From the NCBI RefSeq assembly GCF_016755635.1, contig NZ_CP051500.1, forward strand, positions 1,116,001 through 1,180,000: a stretch of DNA of 64,000 nt, in the 5' to 3' direction. Under the pieces are notes generated by a model, which was given only the letters and a program-made list of their open reading frames with translations, was not told where the DNA came from and searched no databases. The position numbers and the translations under genes were made by a program. This stretch comes from Helicobacter pylori (GTDB lineage Bacteria > Campylobacterota > Campylobacteria > Campylobacterales > Helicobacteraceae). Of the stretch, positions 35,180 to 46,518 are shown in pieces (within the stretch, counting starts at the first letter, position 1; every line of letters starts with the position of its first letter).

Positions 35180-36433
35180 TTACCAATCAAAGGCTTGTAT
35201 TTTCACATTCTTTAAAGGGAATAAAAAACTCTGATTATAGTCTAGCAAAATAAGCCCCATGGCGTATTCTTGGGGTGTCTTTTTGATATACATGATATTT
35301 CTCCCATCCGTAGAAAAACGAGGCATCTGGTTAGAGCCATTCACGGTAAGTCTGCGGATATATTTGCTGTTTAGAGTGATCAGATTCAAATTAAACACCG
35401 TTTTGCCAAATTCATTAAGATTTTCCCGGCTCACATACACAATACTATCTTTATAAGCGTCAATGGATTCATTGCTTCTTCCTTCATAAAGGAGTTGCTC
35501 CGCGCTCTCTTTTAAGCCCAATTTCTTCATGTAGATGTTAGGATAACCGGATCTATCTGAAACAAAAGCCATAGACTTGTCATCTTCTAAAAACACGCCT
35601 GAAACATCTATCCCAGGATAGCGCGTTATTTTGGTTTTCGTTTTTTTATGCGTGTCATACAAATACACATCCGGTTGGCCATCAGGGGCTAAAGACATTA
35701 AAATTTTAGAGCCATCAGAACTCACGCTAGAAACCACAGCCATTCCTTGAGAGCTAGCGATATTCTCATGAGTGGCTTTTTGAATGTTGTATTTTAAAAT
35801 CATGGGCGTTCTTTCGCCATACTGCGTGTAATAAAACTCCGTTTGCTCAGCGTTCGCCCATTTAGGGAAAATATTGAGCCTGTTGTTTTTGATGATTTCT
35901 TTTTGATAACGCATCGTATAATCGGCTAAGGCGATGTTTGTGATTCCTGGTCCAATGTATTTAGAAAAAACAATGAGGCGCTTCATCCAAGCGATAGAAG
36001 GGGCTTTTAAATAATCATTCACCACAATGGCCATGTTGTGCGCTGCAAAAGGGTATAAATCTGAACTTAAAATAGGGTAGTCAAAAGTCTTTTTGAGCGT
36101 TTCTGTATCCACATCATAAAGTTTTAATCGTGAAATTTTATTGCCGTTTTCTACCGCCACACTCACAAGCGCTACAAGATGGACTTTTTTATCCTTGAGC
36201 TCTGCGTAATTGATAGCGCCTTGCTCCTTGTTTTGAGAAACATCAAAATGCTGGCTAGTCTTTAAATCATTCGCTAAGACTTCATGCAATTTTAAAGCGT
36301 AATTGGCATCGTTATCTATAGAGTAGCGCACTTCAATCTTAGGAAGTTTTTGAATGGTTTTAATAATATCTAGTGTTTTATCCGTTGCAAAAAGCCCTAT
36401 AGTATATATTAAAAAAAGCCATAAATACCTCAT
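35180..36433 (-). CDS. tolB: TolB beta-propeller protein
   Basis: Periplasmic partner of Pal and TolA, 417 residues: signal peptide (YTIGLFA), an N-terminal alpha/beta domain (about 20-150), then a propeller with WD40-like repeats such as VVSSVSSDGSKILMS, AFVSDRSGYPNIY and PRFSTDGRNIMYI. Its ATG overlaps the stop of the TolA-like gene (ATGA), giving coupled translation. Confidence 0.92.
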   Translation of the reverse strand: MRYLWLFLIYTIGLFATDKTLDIIKTIQKLPKIEVRYSIDNDANYALKLHEVLANDLKTSQHFDVSQNKEQGAINYAELKDKKVHLVALVSVAVENGNKISRLKLYDVDTETLKKTFDYPILSSDLYPFAAHNMAIVVNDYLKAPSIAWMKRLIVFSKYIGPGITNIALADYTMRYQKEIIKNNRLNIFPKWANAEQTEFYYTQYGERTPMILKYNIQKATHENIASSQGMAVVSSVSSDGSKILMSLAPDGQPDVYLYDTHKKTKTKITRYPGIDVSGVFLEDDKSMAFVSDRSGYPNIYMKKLGLKESAEQLLYEGRSNESIDAYKDSIVYVSRENLNEFGKTVFNLNLITLNSKYIRRLTVNGSNQMPRFSTDGRNIMYIKKTPQEYAMGLILLDYNQSFLFPLKNVKIQAFDW

Positions 36434-37278
36434 TGTTCTTCCTTAGTGGTGAAATTAACTTGAATAGAAATCATGTTTCCTCCAGGATATGGGGGAAAAT
36501 CCACTTTCTTTAAATCATTTAAAAGGGTCATCACACTCTTGTTATAATCCTTAAAATCAGAGTAGCTAAGAATGGTATAATCAAACTCCCCATCTTTAGT
36601 GATCATAATCAGAGCGCTCACTGAAGCCTTGTGATAAAAAACCCCTTTCCAACCTTTATATAAAATCTGATAGATTTGAGCATACCACTCTTGATAGGCT
36701 TTTTCATCAACCCCATCTTGTTTAGGGATTTGCAAATCTAAAGTCTTATTTTTAACGCTTTCTAGTTTTTGCGCGAATTGATCCAAATTCTGTTGCAAAC
36801 CTTTCAACATCTCTTGATTTTTTTGGTTTTTTCTCAAGCGTTGCTGCTCTTTTAAACGCCTTTGCTCTTCTTCTTGTTCATTTTTTTGCTCATCTTTTTG
36901 AGCGTTTGTGTCTGTTTTTTCTTGAAAATCATTGAGTGAAGAAAAAATATTTTCAAGGCTTTCTTCTTGTTCTTTAGGATCAATAAAATCGCCCTCCTTA
37001 TCAGTTGCATTTTTTTCAACTACTTTTTCATCTTTTTTTTCTTCTACTTTTTCATCTTTTTTTTCATCTTTTTTTTCTTCTACTTTTTCATCTTTTTTTT
37101 CATCGCTTGGCAAATCTTCTAAATTCAAATCAATGATTTGTTCGTTTTTTTTGCCCAAATCCAAAAGAATTTTCTCCGCTTCTTCATTGTGCCTTTCTAA
37201 TAACAAACCATACAATAACAAAGCATAGAGCAAGAACGCTAAAAAGCCAGAAACAACAAAGATCGCGTTCTTACTCAT
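36430..37278 (-). CDS. tolA: TolA/TonB-like energy-transducing protein
   Basis: Spans the periplasm and passes proton-motive force from TolQR to TolB/Pal. The 282 residues comprise a cytoplasmic start, one membrane helix (about 6-27, VSGFLAFLLYALLLYGLLL), a long Lys/Glu/Asp-rich periplasmic rod with repeats (about 59-90), and a TonB/TolA C-terminal domain (about 190-282, YQEWYAQIYQILYKGWKG). Similarity to enteric TolA is structural rather than in sequence; the operon position supports the call. Confidence 0.82.
   Translation of the reverse strand: MSKNAIFVVSGFLAFLLYALLLYGLLLERHNEEAEKILLDLGKKNEQIIDLNLEDLPSDEKKDEKVEEKKDEKKDEKVEEKKDEKVVEKNATDKEGDFIDPKEQEESLENIFSSLNDFQEKTDTNAQKDEQKNEQEEEQRRLKEQQRLRKNQKNQEMLKGLQQNLDQFAQKLESVKNKTLDLQIPKQDGVDEKAYQEWYAQIYQILYKGWKGVFYHKASVSALIMITKDGEFDYTILSYSDFKDYNKSVMTLLNDLKKVDFPPYPGGNMISIQVNFTTKEEQ
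37021..37104 (-). repeat. In-frame tandem repeat in the tolA rod
   Basis: Three units start at 37021, 37045 and 37081 (plus strand TACTTTTTCATC...), coding K/D/E/V blocks of the form VEEKKDEK. The periods are multiples of three (24 and 36 bases), so slippage would change rod length and not the frame. Confidence 0.8.
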
Positions 37279-37296
37279 GCAAATTAGCCCTACTTT

Positions 37297-37698
37297 TTAA
37301 GGACTTGTGATTAAAGAAACTTTTAAAAAACCCGCTTCTTTAATCGTTTTTAACAAATAAATCACTTTGTCATAAGTCAATCGTTTGTCCGCACGGATAC
37401 TAACCCTAGTATCTTTATCGTATTTCTTGGAAAGCAAATTAAAAGTATCCGGGAAGGAGTTGTATTCATAGGTTTGACTATCTATATAGATTTTTGCGTC
37501 TTTATCCATGCGAATCTCTATCATTTTATCTTGAGTGGCTCTAGCAGTTTTTGAGCCAGAAGGCAAAGCAATCTCTTCTTTATAAGTGAGAGTGGGCGTC
37601 GTTACCATAAGAATAGCCAACAAAACAAGCATCACATCCACTAAAGGCGTGATATTGAGTTCTGGCTTGTCTTCATCCCAATAGTTATCATAATTCAT
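37297..37698 (-). CDS. tolR: ExbD/TolR-family motor protein
   Basis: A 133-residue inner-membrane protein with one N-terminal helix (about 18-38) bearing the conserved proton-channel Asp in PLVDVMLVLLAILMV, and a periplasmic domain ending in the LLKTIKEAGFLKVSL motif. It forms the stator with the ExbB/TolQ protein upstream. Annotated elsewhere as ExbD; position with tolA-tolB-pal supports TolR. Confidence 0.9.
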   Translation of the reverse strand: MNYDNYWDEDKPELNITPLVDVMLVLLAILMVTTPTLTYKEEIALPSGSKTARATQDKMIEIRMDKDAKIYIDSQTYEYNSFPDTFNLLSKKYDKDTRVSIRADKRLTYDKVIYLLKTIKEAGFLKVSLITSP

Positions 37699-37750
37699 AA
37701 AAACCTTCTAACTCCCTATTTAAGATATTTATAAAATCCCCTTAAAAGCT

Positions 37751-38320
37751 TTATTTTTTAGAAGACAAAATATCCACTTGCATCTGCACATAAACCGATA
37801 AATCATACACCTTGCGCTTTAAAATCAAGTAAAAAGAATAGGCTGGAATGGCCGCTAAAATACCTGCAGCGGTGGCGATAAGAGCCTTAGAAATAATGGG
37901 TGCAATCACCCCAAAAGAAGCCTGACCTAACGCGCCCAAATTGTTAAACGCTTCTAAAATTTCAACCACCGTTCCAAACAAACCAATAAAGGGGGCTGTA
38001 GAAGAGATAATGCTCAATACCACTAAACCGGTCGTGCTTTGCTTAAGAACTTGATGTTTCCAAGCCTGCAACAATTCATTAGAATACCTTTTGGTCTCAT
38101 CATTTCTTTTTTTATTAAACATAAAATGCTCTGGAGCGTCTTGCGCCCCATTAAGAATGTTAGACAAAGATTGCATCTCGCGCTTGAGTTCAATCTTTAG
38201 CACAATGCTCTTATACAAAAAGACCCATAAAGTCATCACCAAATAGAGCGAAATCCAAACTAAAACAAGCATGGTAACAAACCCGCTCTTATTGAAAAAA
38301 TAAACGATTGAATCTAACAT
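37751..38320 (-). CDS. tolQ: ExbB/TolQ-family motor protein
   Basis: A 189-residue inner-membrane protein with three helices: about 8-32 (FVTMLVLVWISLYLVMTLWVF), about 105-130, and about 150-175. It carries the MotA/TolQ/ExbB core GLFGTVVEILEAFNNLG. ATG 38320 is chosen since AAGGGG lies seven bases upstream, whereas the longer frame start overlaps atpC. It follows the ATP synthase genes with no clear gap, so the tol genes may be read on from that operon. Confidence 0.9.
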   Translation of the reverse strand: MLDSIVYFFNKSGFVTMLVLVWISLYLVMTLWVFLYKSIVLKIELKREMQSLSNILNGAQDAPEHFMFNKKRNDETKRYSNELLQAWKHQVLKQSTTGLVVLSIISSTAPFIGLFGTVVEILEAFNNLGALGQASFGVIAPIISKALIATAAGILAAIPAYSFYLILKRKVYDLSVYVQMQVDILSSKK

Positions 38321-38330
38321 GATTATCCCC

Positions 38331-38702
38331 TTAAAGAGACTCAATTTTAGCCAGCACGCTAGAGACCGCTAACCTGTCAGAGCTTGCGTCCTCTAAAAGC
38401 TTTTTAGCCCTAGAGATAGCATCATCTCTGTCATCTGATTCTTTTTTAATAAAGACCGCCCCATCGGCTAAAATATCCACCCATTCATTAGTAACTTCTG
38501 CATAGCCCCAATTGATCGCAATGTGCTCTTTTTGGTTTTCGGTTTCAATCTCAATCACTCCCGCTTGAAGCAAAGTAATCATGTTGCTATGCCCATAAAG
38601 CACCCCAAATTCCCCTTCAACTCCTGGCAACACAACGCTTTTAACCTCTCCTGTATAAACCTCCCCCTCAGGAACTACCACACTAATTTTCAACAAAGCC
38701 AT
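38331..38702 (-). CDS. atpC: ATP synthase F1 epsilon subunit
   Basis: Central-stalk subunit that also regulates ATPase activity. The 123 residues form the N-terminal beta-sandwich (ISVVVPEGEVYTGEVKSVVLPG and GEFGVLYGHSNM) and a short helical tail (AISRAKKLLEDA). ATG 38702 is used; the preceding GTG would add one residue. Last gene of the ATP synthase cluster. Confidence 0.93.
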   Translation of the reverse strand: MALLKISVVVPEGEVYTGEVKSVVLPGVEGEFGVLYGHSNMITLLQAGVIEIETENQKEHIAINWGYAEVTNEWVDILADGAVFIKKESDDRDDAISRAKKLLEDASSDRLAVSSVLAKIESL

Positions 38703-38712
38703 CACAAAACCC

Positions 38713-40128
<1,416 letters not shown>

Positions 40129-40145
40129 TTATTTTAATGTAATTT

Positions 40146-41051
40146 TTATTTTAGGGCTTCTACGCCAGCATTGATTTCTACTAGCTCGGTCGTAATCGCC
40201 TCTTGTCTGGCTTTATTATAAGAAATGGTTAAAGTTTTAACCAAATCTTTAGCGTTATTCGTCGCTGTATCCATAGCCTGCATTCTAGCGCTATGCTCTG
40301 CGGCTAAAGAATCAATCAAAGCATAGTATAAACTATACTCCACATATTTTTCTGCCAAAGAGTCTAAAATTTCATATTCACTCCCACTTGGCTCGCTGGT
40401 AATAGTCTCTTGCGTCTCACTAGGCTGGGGGTTTTGGTGGATGATTTTATACCCAATAGGCAAAATTGTTTTGACTCTTATTTCTTGAGTGATCATGTTT
40501 TTAAAGCCATTATGAATGATAATCACCTTATCGGTTTTCCCACTCAAATAATCCTCTACCACTTTTTTCATGAATTCCTGCGCGCGTTCATAATTAGGCA
40601 TAGAACTCAAATTATTGATCTTGTCTAAAACCTCTATCCCATTAAAGCTAAAATACTCATTGCCCTTTTTACCAATACCGCGCAAACGCACTTTAATGTC
40701 TTTTTCTTTGTATTCATTCGTGCATGCTAAAACTTTTTTAATGGTATTGGTGTTAAAACCCCCACAAAGCCCCTTATCGGCTGTGATAAAAATAATATCC
40801 ACTTTTTTGATTTCAAGTCTTTCTAGTTCCCTAAAATACTTGCTTTGAATGTCTTCAATCCCTTGATTTTTCATCTTGGATAGCACATCATCAAACACGG
40901 CGTCTAGTTTCAGTGCATACGCTCTAGAATTTCTTGCAACTTCTTCGGCTTTTCTTAGCTTGGAAGTGGAAACGAGCTTCATCGCATGCGTGATTTTTTG
41001 CGTGTTTTTAACGCTTCCAATTTTCTTTCTAATGTCTCTTAAATTCGCCAT
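40146..41051 (-). CDS. atpG: ATP synthase F1 gamma subunit
   Basis: Rotating central shaft. The 301-residue chain has the N-terminal helix starting [28 protein letters not shown]-type signature and the C-terminal signature [16 protein letters not shown] with the paired helix [18 protein letters not shown]. It lies 14 bases after atpA. Confidence 0.95.
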   Translation of the reverse strand: MANLRDIRKKIGSVKNTQKITHAMKLVSTSKLRKAEEVARNSRAYALKLDAVFDDVLSKMKNQGIEDIQSKYFRELERLEIKKVDIIFITADKGLCGGFNTNTIKKVLACTNEYKEKDIKVRLRGIGKKGNEYFSFNGIEVLDKINNLSSMPNYERAQEFMKKVVEDYLSGKTDKVIIIHNGFKNMITQEIRVKTILPIGYKIIHQNPQPSETQETITSEPSGSEYEILDSLAEKYVEYSLYYALIDSLAAEHSARMQAMDTATNNAKDLVKTLTISYNKARQEAITTELVEINAGVEALK

Positions 41052-41065
41052 ATTCTAGCCGTCTC

Positions 41066-42577
41066 CTACTCGCTATAAGTGAGCTTAAATTCCTCTAAGA
41101 CTTTTCTTAGCATGGCTTCTAAATCCTTATCCAGCGCTTTTTTAGTGTGGATTTCTTCTAAAACTTGGGGGTATTTTGCTTCCAAGAAAGGGTGCAGTTG
41201 CTCTTCAAAATCCACGACTTTTTTCACGCTCACGCTGTCTAAAAAGCCCTTAGCCCCAGCGTAAATAATGACCACTTGCTTTTCAATGGGCAAGGGCGAA
41301 TAAGGGGCTTGTTTCAGCACTTCCACCATGCGTTGCCCCCTTTCTAATTGCTTTTTACTCGCTTCATCTAAATCAGAAGCGAATTGCGTGAAGGCTTGCA
41401 ACTCTCTGTATTGCGCTAAATCCAGGCGCAAAGTCCCTGAAACCTGCTTGGTCGCTTTGATTTGAGCGGCCCCTCCAACCCTTGAAACCGACAAGCCCAC
41501 ATTAATAGCCGGGCGGATCCCTGAATAAAACAAATCCGTTTCTAAGAAAATTTGCCCGTCTGTAATAGAAATGATATTCGTAGGGATATAAGCTGAAACA
41601 TCGCCCGCTTGAGTTTCCACAATAGGGAGTGCGGTCAAAGAGCCGGCACCCTTTTCATCGCAAAGTTTAGCCGCTCTTTCTAAAAGCCGTGAGTGGATAT
41701 AAAACACATCTCCAGGAAAAGCCTCCCTACCTGGGGGTCTTCTCAAAATCAAAGAAATTTCTCTGTAAGCGACAGCATGCTTACTCAAATCATCATAAAT
41801 GATTAGGGCATGGCGGGCATGATCTCTAAAGTATTCCCCCATAGCCACACCTGAATAAGGGGCTAAATATTGCATCGCAGCTGAATCGGAAGCCGAAGCG
41901 TTGATCACGACGCTGTATTCCATCGCTCCGTATTCTTCTAATTTGCGGACCACTTGCGCGACAGTGGATTCTTTTTGCCCAATAGCCACATAGATACAGA
42001 TCACATTTTGCCCTTTTTGGTTAATGATTGCATCGATCGCTACGGTGGTTTTACCGGTTTGTTTATCCCCAATGATCAATTCCCTTTGCCCGCGCCCAAT
42101 AGGCACCAACGCATCAATGGCTTTAATGCCAGTTTGTAAAGGCTCATGCACCGATTTTCTGTCCATAATGCCTGGGGCTTTTTGCTCTATTAGGCTAAAC
42201 TCATTCGTTTCTATCTCACCCTTGCCATCAATAGGCTCACCCAAAGCGTTTAGCACACGCCCTACAACCGCATCGCCAACAGGAACTTTCATCAAATTCT
42301 TCGTGCGTTTAACGCCAGTCCCCTCTTTAATATTGTTGCCAAAACCAAACACAATCACGCCAACGCTATCTTCTTCTAAGTTAGCTGCAACGCCTTTATC
42401 CCCTGTTTCAAACTCCAGCACTTCATACGACATCACACCATTTAAGCCATAAACCTTAGCCACACCATCAGCGTATGAAACGACCTTGCCGACTTCAGCC
42501 ATATCGCAATCAAGTTCAAAATTCTTGATCTTTTCTTCAATAACCGAGCTGATTTCTTCCAATTTTAGTTGGGACAT
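41066..42577 (-). CDS. atpA: ATP synthase F1 alpha subunit
   Basis: Non-catalytic nucleotide-binding subunit, 503 residues. Walker A GDKQTGKT at 170-177, [14 protein letters not shown] (Walker B), [17 protein letters not shown], and [14 protein letters not shown] near residue 365 (the subunit signature) are present. It lies 22 bases after atpH. Confidence 0.96.
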   Translation of the reverse strand: MSQLKLEEISSVIEEKIKNFELDCDMAEVGKVVSYADGVAKVYGLNGVMSYEVLEFETGDKGVAANLEEDSVGVIVFGFGNNIKEGTGVKRTKNLMKVPVGDAVVGRVLNALGEPIDGKGEIETNEFSLIEQKAPGIMDRKSVHEPLQTGIKAIDALVPIGRGQRELIIGDKQTGKTTVAIDAIINQKGQNVICIYVAIGQKESTVAQVVRKLEEYGAMEYSVVINASASDSAAMQYLAPYSGVAMGEYFRDHARHALIIYDDLSKHAVAYREISLILRRPPGREAFPGDVFYIHSRLLERAAKLCDEKGAGSLTALPIVETQAGDVSAYIPTNIISITDGQIFLETDLFYSGIRPAINVGLSVSRVGGAAQIKATKQVSGTLRLDLAQYRELQAFTQFASDLDEASKKQLERGQRMVEVLKQAPYSPLPIEKQVVIIYAGAKGFLDSVSVKKVVDFEEQLHPFLEAKYPQVLEEIHTKKALDKDLEAMLRKVLEEFKLTYSE

Positions 42578-42599
42578 TATCTTTATCTCCTTAGATTGA

Positions 42600-43142
42600 T
42601 TAAATAGATTGAATAACCTGTTTTTCTATTTTCTTTAAAATATCTTCTTTAGAAAAGCCTATTTCTAAATCCAGGCTTGAAACGCTCAAAGAAACCCCTT
42701 TTTTAGACCAAGTGTCTTGAGCGATTTCTACAGGAGCGTTAAAACGTGCTTGCAATTTTTGCTGCACGGCTTCCAGCTCATTATTTTCAAGCTTTTGTGG
42801 GACTAAAAGCGTGGCTTCTAAAGTCTTTTTAGAATCAAAAGACAGCTCTTGAATGATCAATTCCAGCATCTCAAGCCTGTTATTTTTTAACACCACTTCC
42901 ATTACAGGCTTTAACACTGAACATGCTTTTGTGGAAGTTATTTTTTCTAAGATTTCAAACACAACCTCTTTTTTCACTTTTAAAGAAACATGGGCTAACA
43001 CCTGGTTGAGTTTGTGCAATTTTATGGCTTCTATTGCATTTTTAAGCCCCACAACAATTTCTTCCAATAACGCTAAATCGCTTTTAGTGTGGTTTTTCAA
43101 CGCCTTAGCATAATGCTTAGAGATCACTTTTAAATCTTGCAT
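42600..43142 (-). CDS. atpH: ATP synthase F1 delta subunit
   Basis: Peripheral-stalk connector between F1 and the b subunits, 180 residues. The N-terminus ([16 protein letters not shown]) and the C-terminal signature region ETAL-like ATLLVPQKL...[10 protein letters not shown] fit the OSCP/delta family, though sequence conservation is low. It directly abuts atpF. Confidence 0.9.
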   Translation of the reverse strand: MQDLKVISKHYAKALKNHTKSDLALLEEIVVGLKNAIEAIKLHKLNQVLAHVSLKVKKEVVFEILEKITSTKACSVLKPVMEVVLKNNRLEMLELIIQELSFDSKKTLEATLLVPQKLENNELEAVQQKLQARFNAPVEIAQDTWSKKGVSLSVSSLDLEIGFSKEDILKKIEKQVIQSI

Positions 43143-43658
43143 TTAAAGCCTTTGTTTCAAAATATTCACGCAATCTTGTGCATTGAAAGAGACTTTTTTG
43201 CTCTCTCTTAGATCTTTAAAAACGCTTTCAACCAGCTCTCTTTTGATCTTTTTAACTTCTAAATCCATCAACGCCTTAGAATTTTTGATCAAATTTTCCA
43301 CATCCATTTTGGTTTGCAATTCGTATTTTTGCGTGATCGTGTAAGCTTCTTTATTCGCATCAGAAATAATTAATTCAGCTTTTTCTTTGGCTTGCTCTAA
43401 TTCCTTAAGGAGTTTTTTCTTATTTTCTTTACTCACTTTAAGTTGGGCTTGAATCTCTTCTAATCGTTTGGAGATTTCAAGGCTTTTGGAGTGCAAAAAC
43501 GCTCGCAGTTTTTTAGCCAAAAAATACCACAAAATCCCCGCAAATAAGAGGAAATTTAAAGATCGCTCTATAATATCTGTTTGTGAAATATCCAATCCAG
43601 TAGCACACAAAGGGCTTAAAAGGATTAAAAACCCTAACACCATTTTAACTAACACCAT
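43143..43658 (-). CDS. atpF: ATP synthase Fo b subunit
   Basis: Peripheral stalk, 171 residues. An N-terminal hydrophobic leader ([14 protein letters not shown]) may be a cleaved signal peptide, then a membrane helix (about 30-48, [16 protein letters not shown]) and a long charged coiled coil. It is paired with the second b-type gene upstream (gap of 3 bases), an arrangement known in epsilonproteobacteria. Confidence 0.9.
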   Translation of the reverse strand: MVLVKMVLGFLILLSPLCATGLDISQTDIIERSLNFLLFAGILWYFLAKKLRAFLHSKSLEISKRLEEIQAQLKVSKENKKKLLKELEQAKEKAELIISDANKEAYTITQKYELQTKMDVENLIKNSKALMDLEVKKIKRELVESVFKDLRESKKVSFNAQDCVNILKQRL

Positions 43659-43661
43659 CCA

Positions 43662-44096
43662 TCAACTCCCTAAACCCATAGCCACACGCTTGTTTAATTC
43701 GTCTTCAAATACCGGCATTTGCACTTGCAACTGCTCTTTTAAGACTTGCTTTTCATTTTGTAATTGCTTCGCAAACGCTTCAAACTCTTGATTGAGTTCG
43801 TTCTCTTTTTGCTTGATCACAGCGTCATAGGACTCTGTAGCTTTTTGAATCGCTTCTGCTATCATTTCCCTACGCTTTTCAGCCGCTTCTTTAAGAAGAG
43901 TCTCAATTTGATGACCAATCTCCACACTTTGGGCATTATCCGTTTTGATTTTAGCCAAGCTATCCTTTATCTCTGCCTGTCTGTTATCCATAAAAGCCAA
44001 CAAAGGTCTATACACCCAAACATTCATCGCCCACAACAATAACACAAACACTATAAAAACGACCGCCATTAAATAGGGGTTAACCGATATATTCAT
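43662..44096 (-). CDS. ATP synthase Fo b' subunit
   Basis: Second b-type stalk subunit, 144 residues: one membrane helix (about 8-26, LMAVVFIVFVLLLWAMNVW) followed by RPLLAFMDNRQAEIKDSL and a long coiled coil. It heads the ATP synthase run atpF'-F-H-A-G-D-C. The Fo a and c genes are not in this window and lie elsewhere in H. pylori. Confidence 0.9.
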   Translation of the reverse strand: MNISVNPYLMAVVFIVFVLLLWAMNVWVYRPLLAFMDNRQAEIKDSLAKIKTDNAQSVEIGHQIETLLKEAAEKRREMIAEAIQKATESYDAVIKQKENELNQEFEAFAKQLQNEKQVLKEQLQVQMPVFEDELNKRVAMGLGS

Positions 44097-44206
44097 AACC
44101 TATTTCTTTCCTAAAATCCTACAAAATATTTGAAACTCGCATTTGTTATAAAAACATTAACTCTATCTTAACAAAAAATCGCTTAAAAATTGAGAATATC
44201 TAAGCA

Positions 44207-45079
44207 TTAAGACATCATTTTTTTCATAAAAGCCTCTAAAAGAGAATTTTCATAACATCGTAAAATGATTTTATTCCCTTTCAAAGCCGCTTTAAGCTTG
44301 TAATGATCCCACAAACTTTGATTAAAGCGTTCTAATTCATCTTCAGCGATGAGCGTTTGGGTTTGCTTGAAACCATGTTTTTTATTTTCAAAATTTGCGT
44401 TTATTTTAAAATCACGCACTAAATCTTCCGTCTGGCGCACGCTGAGTTTCTGCCCTATGATGGAATTTAAAATCAATTCTTGTTTTTCTCCATCTAAACC
44501 CACCAAAACTTTTGCATGCCCTGAAGTGATTTTTTCTTCTAAAAGAGCGTTTTGAACCTTAGAAGAGAGCGTCAATAAACGCATGATATTAGCCACATGG
44601 GCTCTGGATTTTTTAACGATTTTAGACAGCTCTTCTTGGGTCATTTGATAGCTTTCAAGCAATTCTTTATAAGATCTAGCCAACTCCAAAGGGTTTAAAT
44701 CTTCTCGCTGGATATTTTCAATCAAAGCGACTTCACGCATTTTTTCTTGCTCAATATCCACAACAATCGCTTTAATCGTAGGCATTTTAGCCAATTTGCT
44801 CGCTCTTAAACGCCTTTCACCAGCGATCAAATGGTAACGCCCGTTCTCACTCACCACCAAAACCGGTTGCAACAAACCATGTTCTTTAATGGATTGCGCT
44901 AATTCTTCTAAAGAATCTTCGCTAAAGACCTTCCTGGGCTGGTAAGGATTAGGCATCACCTCATCAATACCAAGCTCCACAACCCGATTCGCTCTTTCAT
45001 ACAGCCCTTGCTCATACACTTCATTGATTTCAGGGAAAATATCCGCTAAACCCCTACCCAACACTTTATTTTTTGCCAT
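44207..45079 (-). CDS. parB: Chromosome-partitioning protein ParB (Spo0J)
   Basis: CTP-dependent clamp that loads at parS sites near the origin. The 290-residue protein has box I PNPYQPRK (about 42-49), the CTP-binding GERRLRAS (about 86-93), the [13 protein letters not shown] stretch and a helix-turn-helix ([24 protein letters not shown] region, about 146-170). It starts 3 bases after parA, forming a parA-parB pair upstream of the ATP synthase genes. Confidence 0.95.
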   Translation of the reverse strand: MAKNKVLGRGLADIFPEINEVYEQGLYERANRVVELGIDEVMPNPYQPRKVFSEDSLEELAQSIKEHGLLQPVLVVSENGRYHLIAGERRLRASKLAKMPTIKAIVVDIEQEKMREVALIENIQREDLNPLELARSYKELLESYQMTQEELSKIVKKSRAHVANIMRLLTLSSKVQNALLEEKITSGHAKVLVGLDGEKQELILNSIIGQKLSVRQTEDLVRDFKINANFENKKHGFKQTQTLIAEDELERFNQSLWDHYKLKAALKGNKIILRCYENSLLEAFMKKMMS

Positions 45080-45082
45080 ATG

Positions 45083-45877
45083 CTACCCTTGAAGAATGCT
45101 TTGAGCTAATTTTTGATAAGCGATACTGCCATTAGATTTAATATCATAGAGCAAGATGGGCTTACCAAAACTAGGCGATTCTGCTAGTTTCACGCTTTTA
45201 GGGATCATAATATACTCTCCTGTAACTGAATCTCTAAAAAACTCTGAGTCAAAATACTTAAACAATTCCGCTAAAACCCCTTTTGTCAAATTGAGCTGAG
45301 GGACATGCATTGTGGGTAAAAACCCTCTGATTTTGAGCTTAGGGTTCGTGCTTTTTTGCAACATTCTAATGGTGTTAAGCAATAATTTAGTGCCTTCAAG
45401 GGCGAAAAATTCGCATTGGATAGGAATGATCACCGAATGGGCTGCTGAAAGCGAATTGATCGTGAGAGGCCCTAGAGCTGGCGGGGAATCAATAATAATA
45501 TAATCATAAAGCCCCACCACACTCTCTAAAGCGTTTTTGAGCATGAGCTCGCCTCGTTTGTTCTCATCTTGGCTGTCATAAAAGGTTTTTTCAAACCCGG
45601 CCAAACCCAAATTAGAAGGCACTAAATCCAAAAAAGGCATTTGGGTTTTTAAGATCACTTGAGAAATTTGCTTACGGCCAATCAGCACATGATAAATATC
45701 ATAATCAATTTTATCGCGCCTAAAACCCAAGCTTGAAGTGGCGTTGGCTTGAGGGTCAAAATCAATCAACAAGATTTTTTTTTCATGCACCGCTAAAGAA
45801 GCCGATAAATTAACCGCTGTTGTCGTTTTGCCCACACCCCCTTTTTGATTAGCCACTGCAATGATTTCATTCACCAT
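45083..45877 (-). CDS. parA: Chromosome-partitioning ATPase ParA (Soj)
   Basis: Deviant Walker ATPase that moves ParB-parS complexes. The motif KGGVGKTT is at 12-19, with signature Lys 12; DFDPQAN and IIIDSPPALG follow. ATG 45877 gives 264 residues with AGGA seven bases upstream; an in-frame GTG six bases earlier is less well placed. It lies 2 bases after birA. Confidence 0.95.
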   Translation of the reverse strand: MVNEIIAVANQKGGVGKTTTAVNLSASLAVHEKKILLIDFDPQANATSSLGFRRDKIDYDIYHVLIGRKQISQVILKTQMPFLDLVPSNLGLAGFEKTFYDSQDENKRGELMLKNALESVVGLYDYIIIDSPPALGPLTINSLSAAHSVIIPIQCEFFALEGTKLLLNTIRMLQKSTNPKLKIRGFLPTMHVPQLNLTKGVLAELFKYFDSEFFRDSVTGEYIMIPKSVKLAESPSFGKPILLYDIKSNGSIAYQKLAQSILQG

Positions 45878-45879
45878 AC

Positions 45880-46518
45880 TCACATCCTACTATATATCTT
45901 ATCTTTAATCAAAATGCGACCGTCTTCTAACAATTCCGCATCTTTCAAACTCACCGCTTCATTGCAATCATTATGGAAGCTAAAAGAGTGGTTTTTATGG
46001 AATTCTAACGCATACTTACTTAAAACTTCCCCCCAAAACAGATTTTCTTCTATTTTTTTTAAAAAGCCCTCTATAATCAAATCGTCGCTCGCGCCAATAT
46101 CTAAACATGCCCATTTCTTTGAAACCCTATTCACGCCAATGCCGCACACCCGCATGTCTTTATAAACATTAACCAGCACGCCCCCTATTTTTTGACCCCC
46201 CAAATACAAGTCGTTAGGCCATTTAAGCCATGTTTGAGAGCCTAGCTCTTTTAAAACTTCCTTGAATAAAAACCCTAAATACAAAGCGTTCGCTTGCATG
46301 GGTAAATCGTTAGGCAAATCGCTTGCGTTTAAAGCGAGCGAAAAAGTCAAAGCGCTTTTTGCACTCTCCCAAATATTCCCCCTACTGCCTATCCCAGCGC
46401 TTTGGTTTTTAGCCACAATCAAAACAGGGGCTTTGAGTCCATCGTTTTTAAGTTTTTCTAAAAGATAAGTTTGCGTGGAAGGCAAACTCTCAAAAACCCT
46501 TTTTTCGCATTTTCTCAT
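45880..46518 (-). CDS. birA: Biotin-protein ligase (no regulatory domain)
   Basis: Attaches biotin to the acetyl-CoA carboxylase carrier protein. The 212 residues comprise only the ligase domain: the biotinyl-AMP loop GIGSRGNIWES (about 42-52) and WPNDLYLGGQKIGGVLV (about 98-114) are visible, and the DNA-binding domain of E. coli BirA is absent, so it is a catalytic-only type. Its ATG overlaps the fmt stop by 4 bases. Confidence 0.93.
   Translation of the reverse strand: MRKCEKRVFESLPSTQTYLLEKLKNDGLKAPVLIVAKNQSAGIGSRGNIWESAKSALTFSLALNASDLPNDLPMQANALYLGFLFKEVLKELGSQTWLKWPNDLYLGGQKIGGVLVNVYKDMRVCGIGVNRVSKKWACLDIGASDDLIIEGFLKKIEENLFWGEVLSKYALEFHKNHSFSFHNDCNEAVSLKDAELLEDGRILIKDKIYSRM

Noticed and set aside
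36932-37228. Serine/phenylalanine-rich plus-strand frame opposite tolA
   Set aside because: Mirror of the Lys/Glu/Asp repeats on the coding strand.
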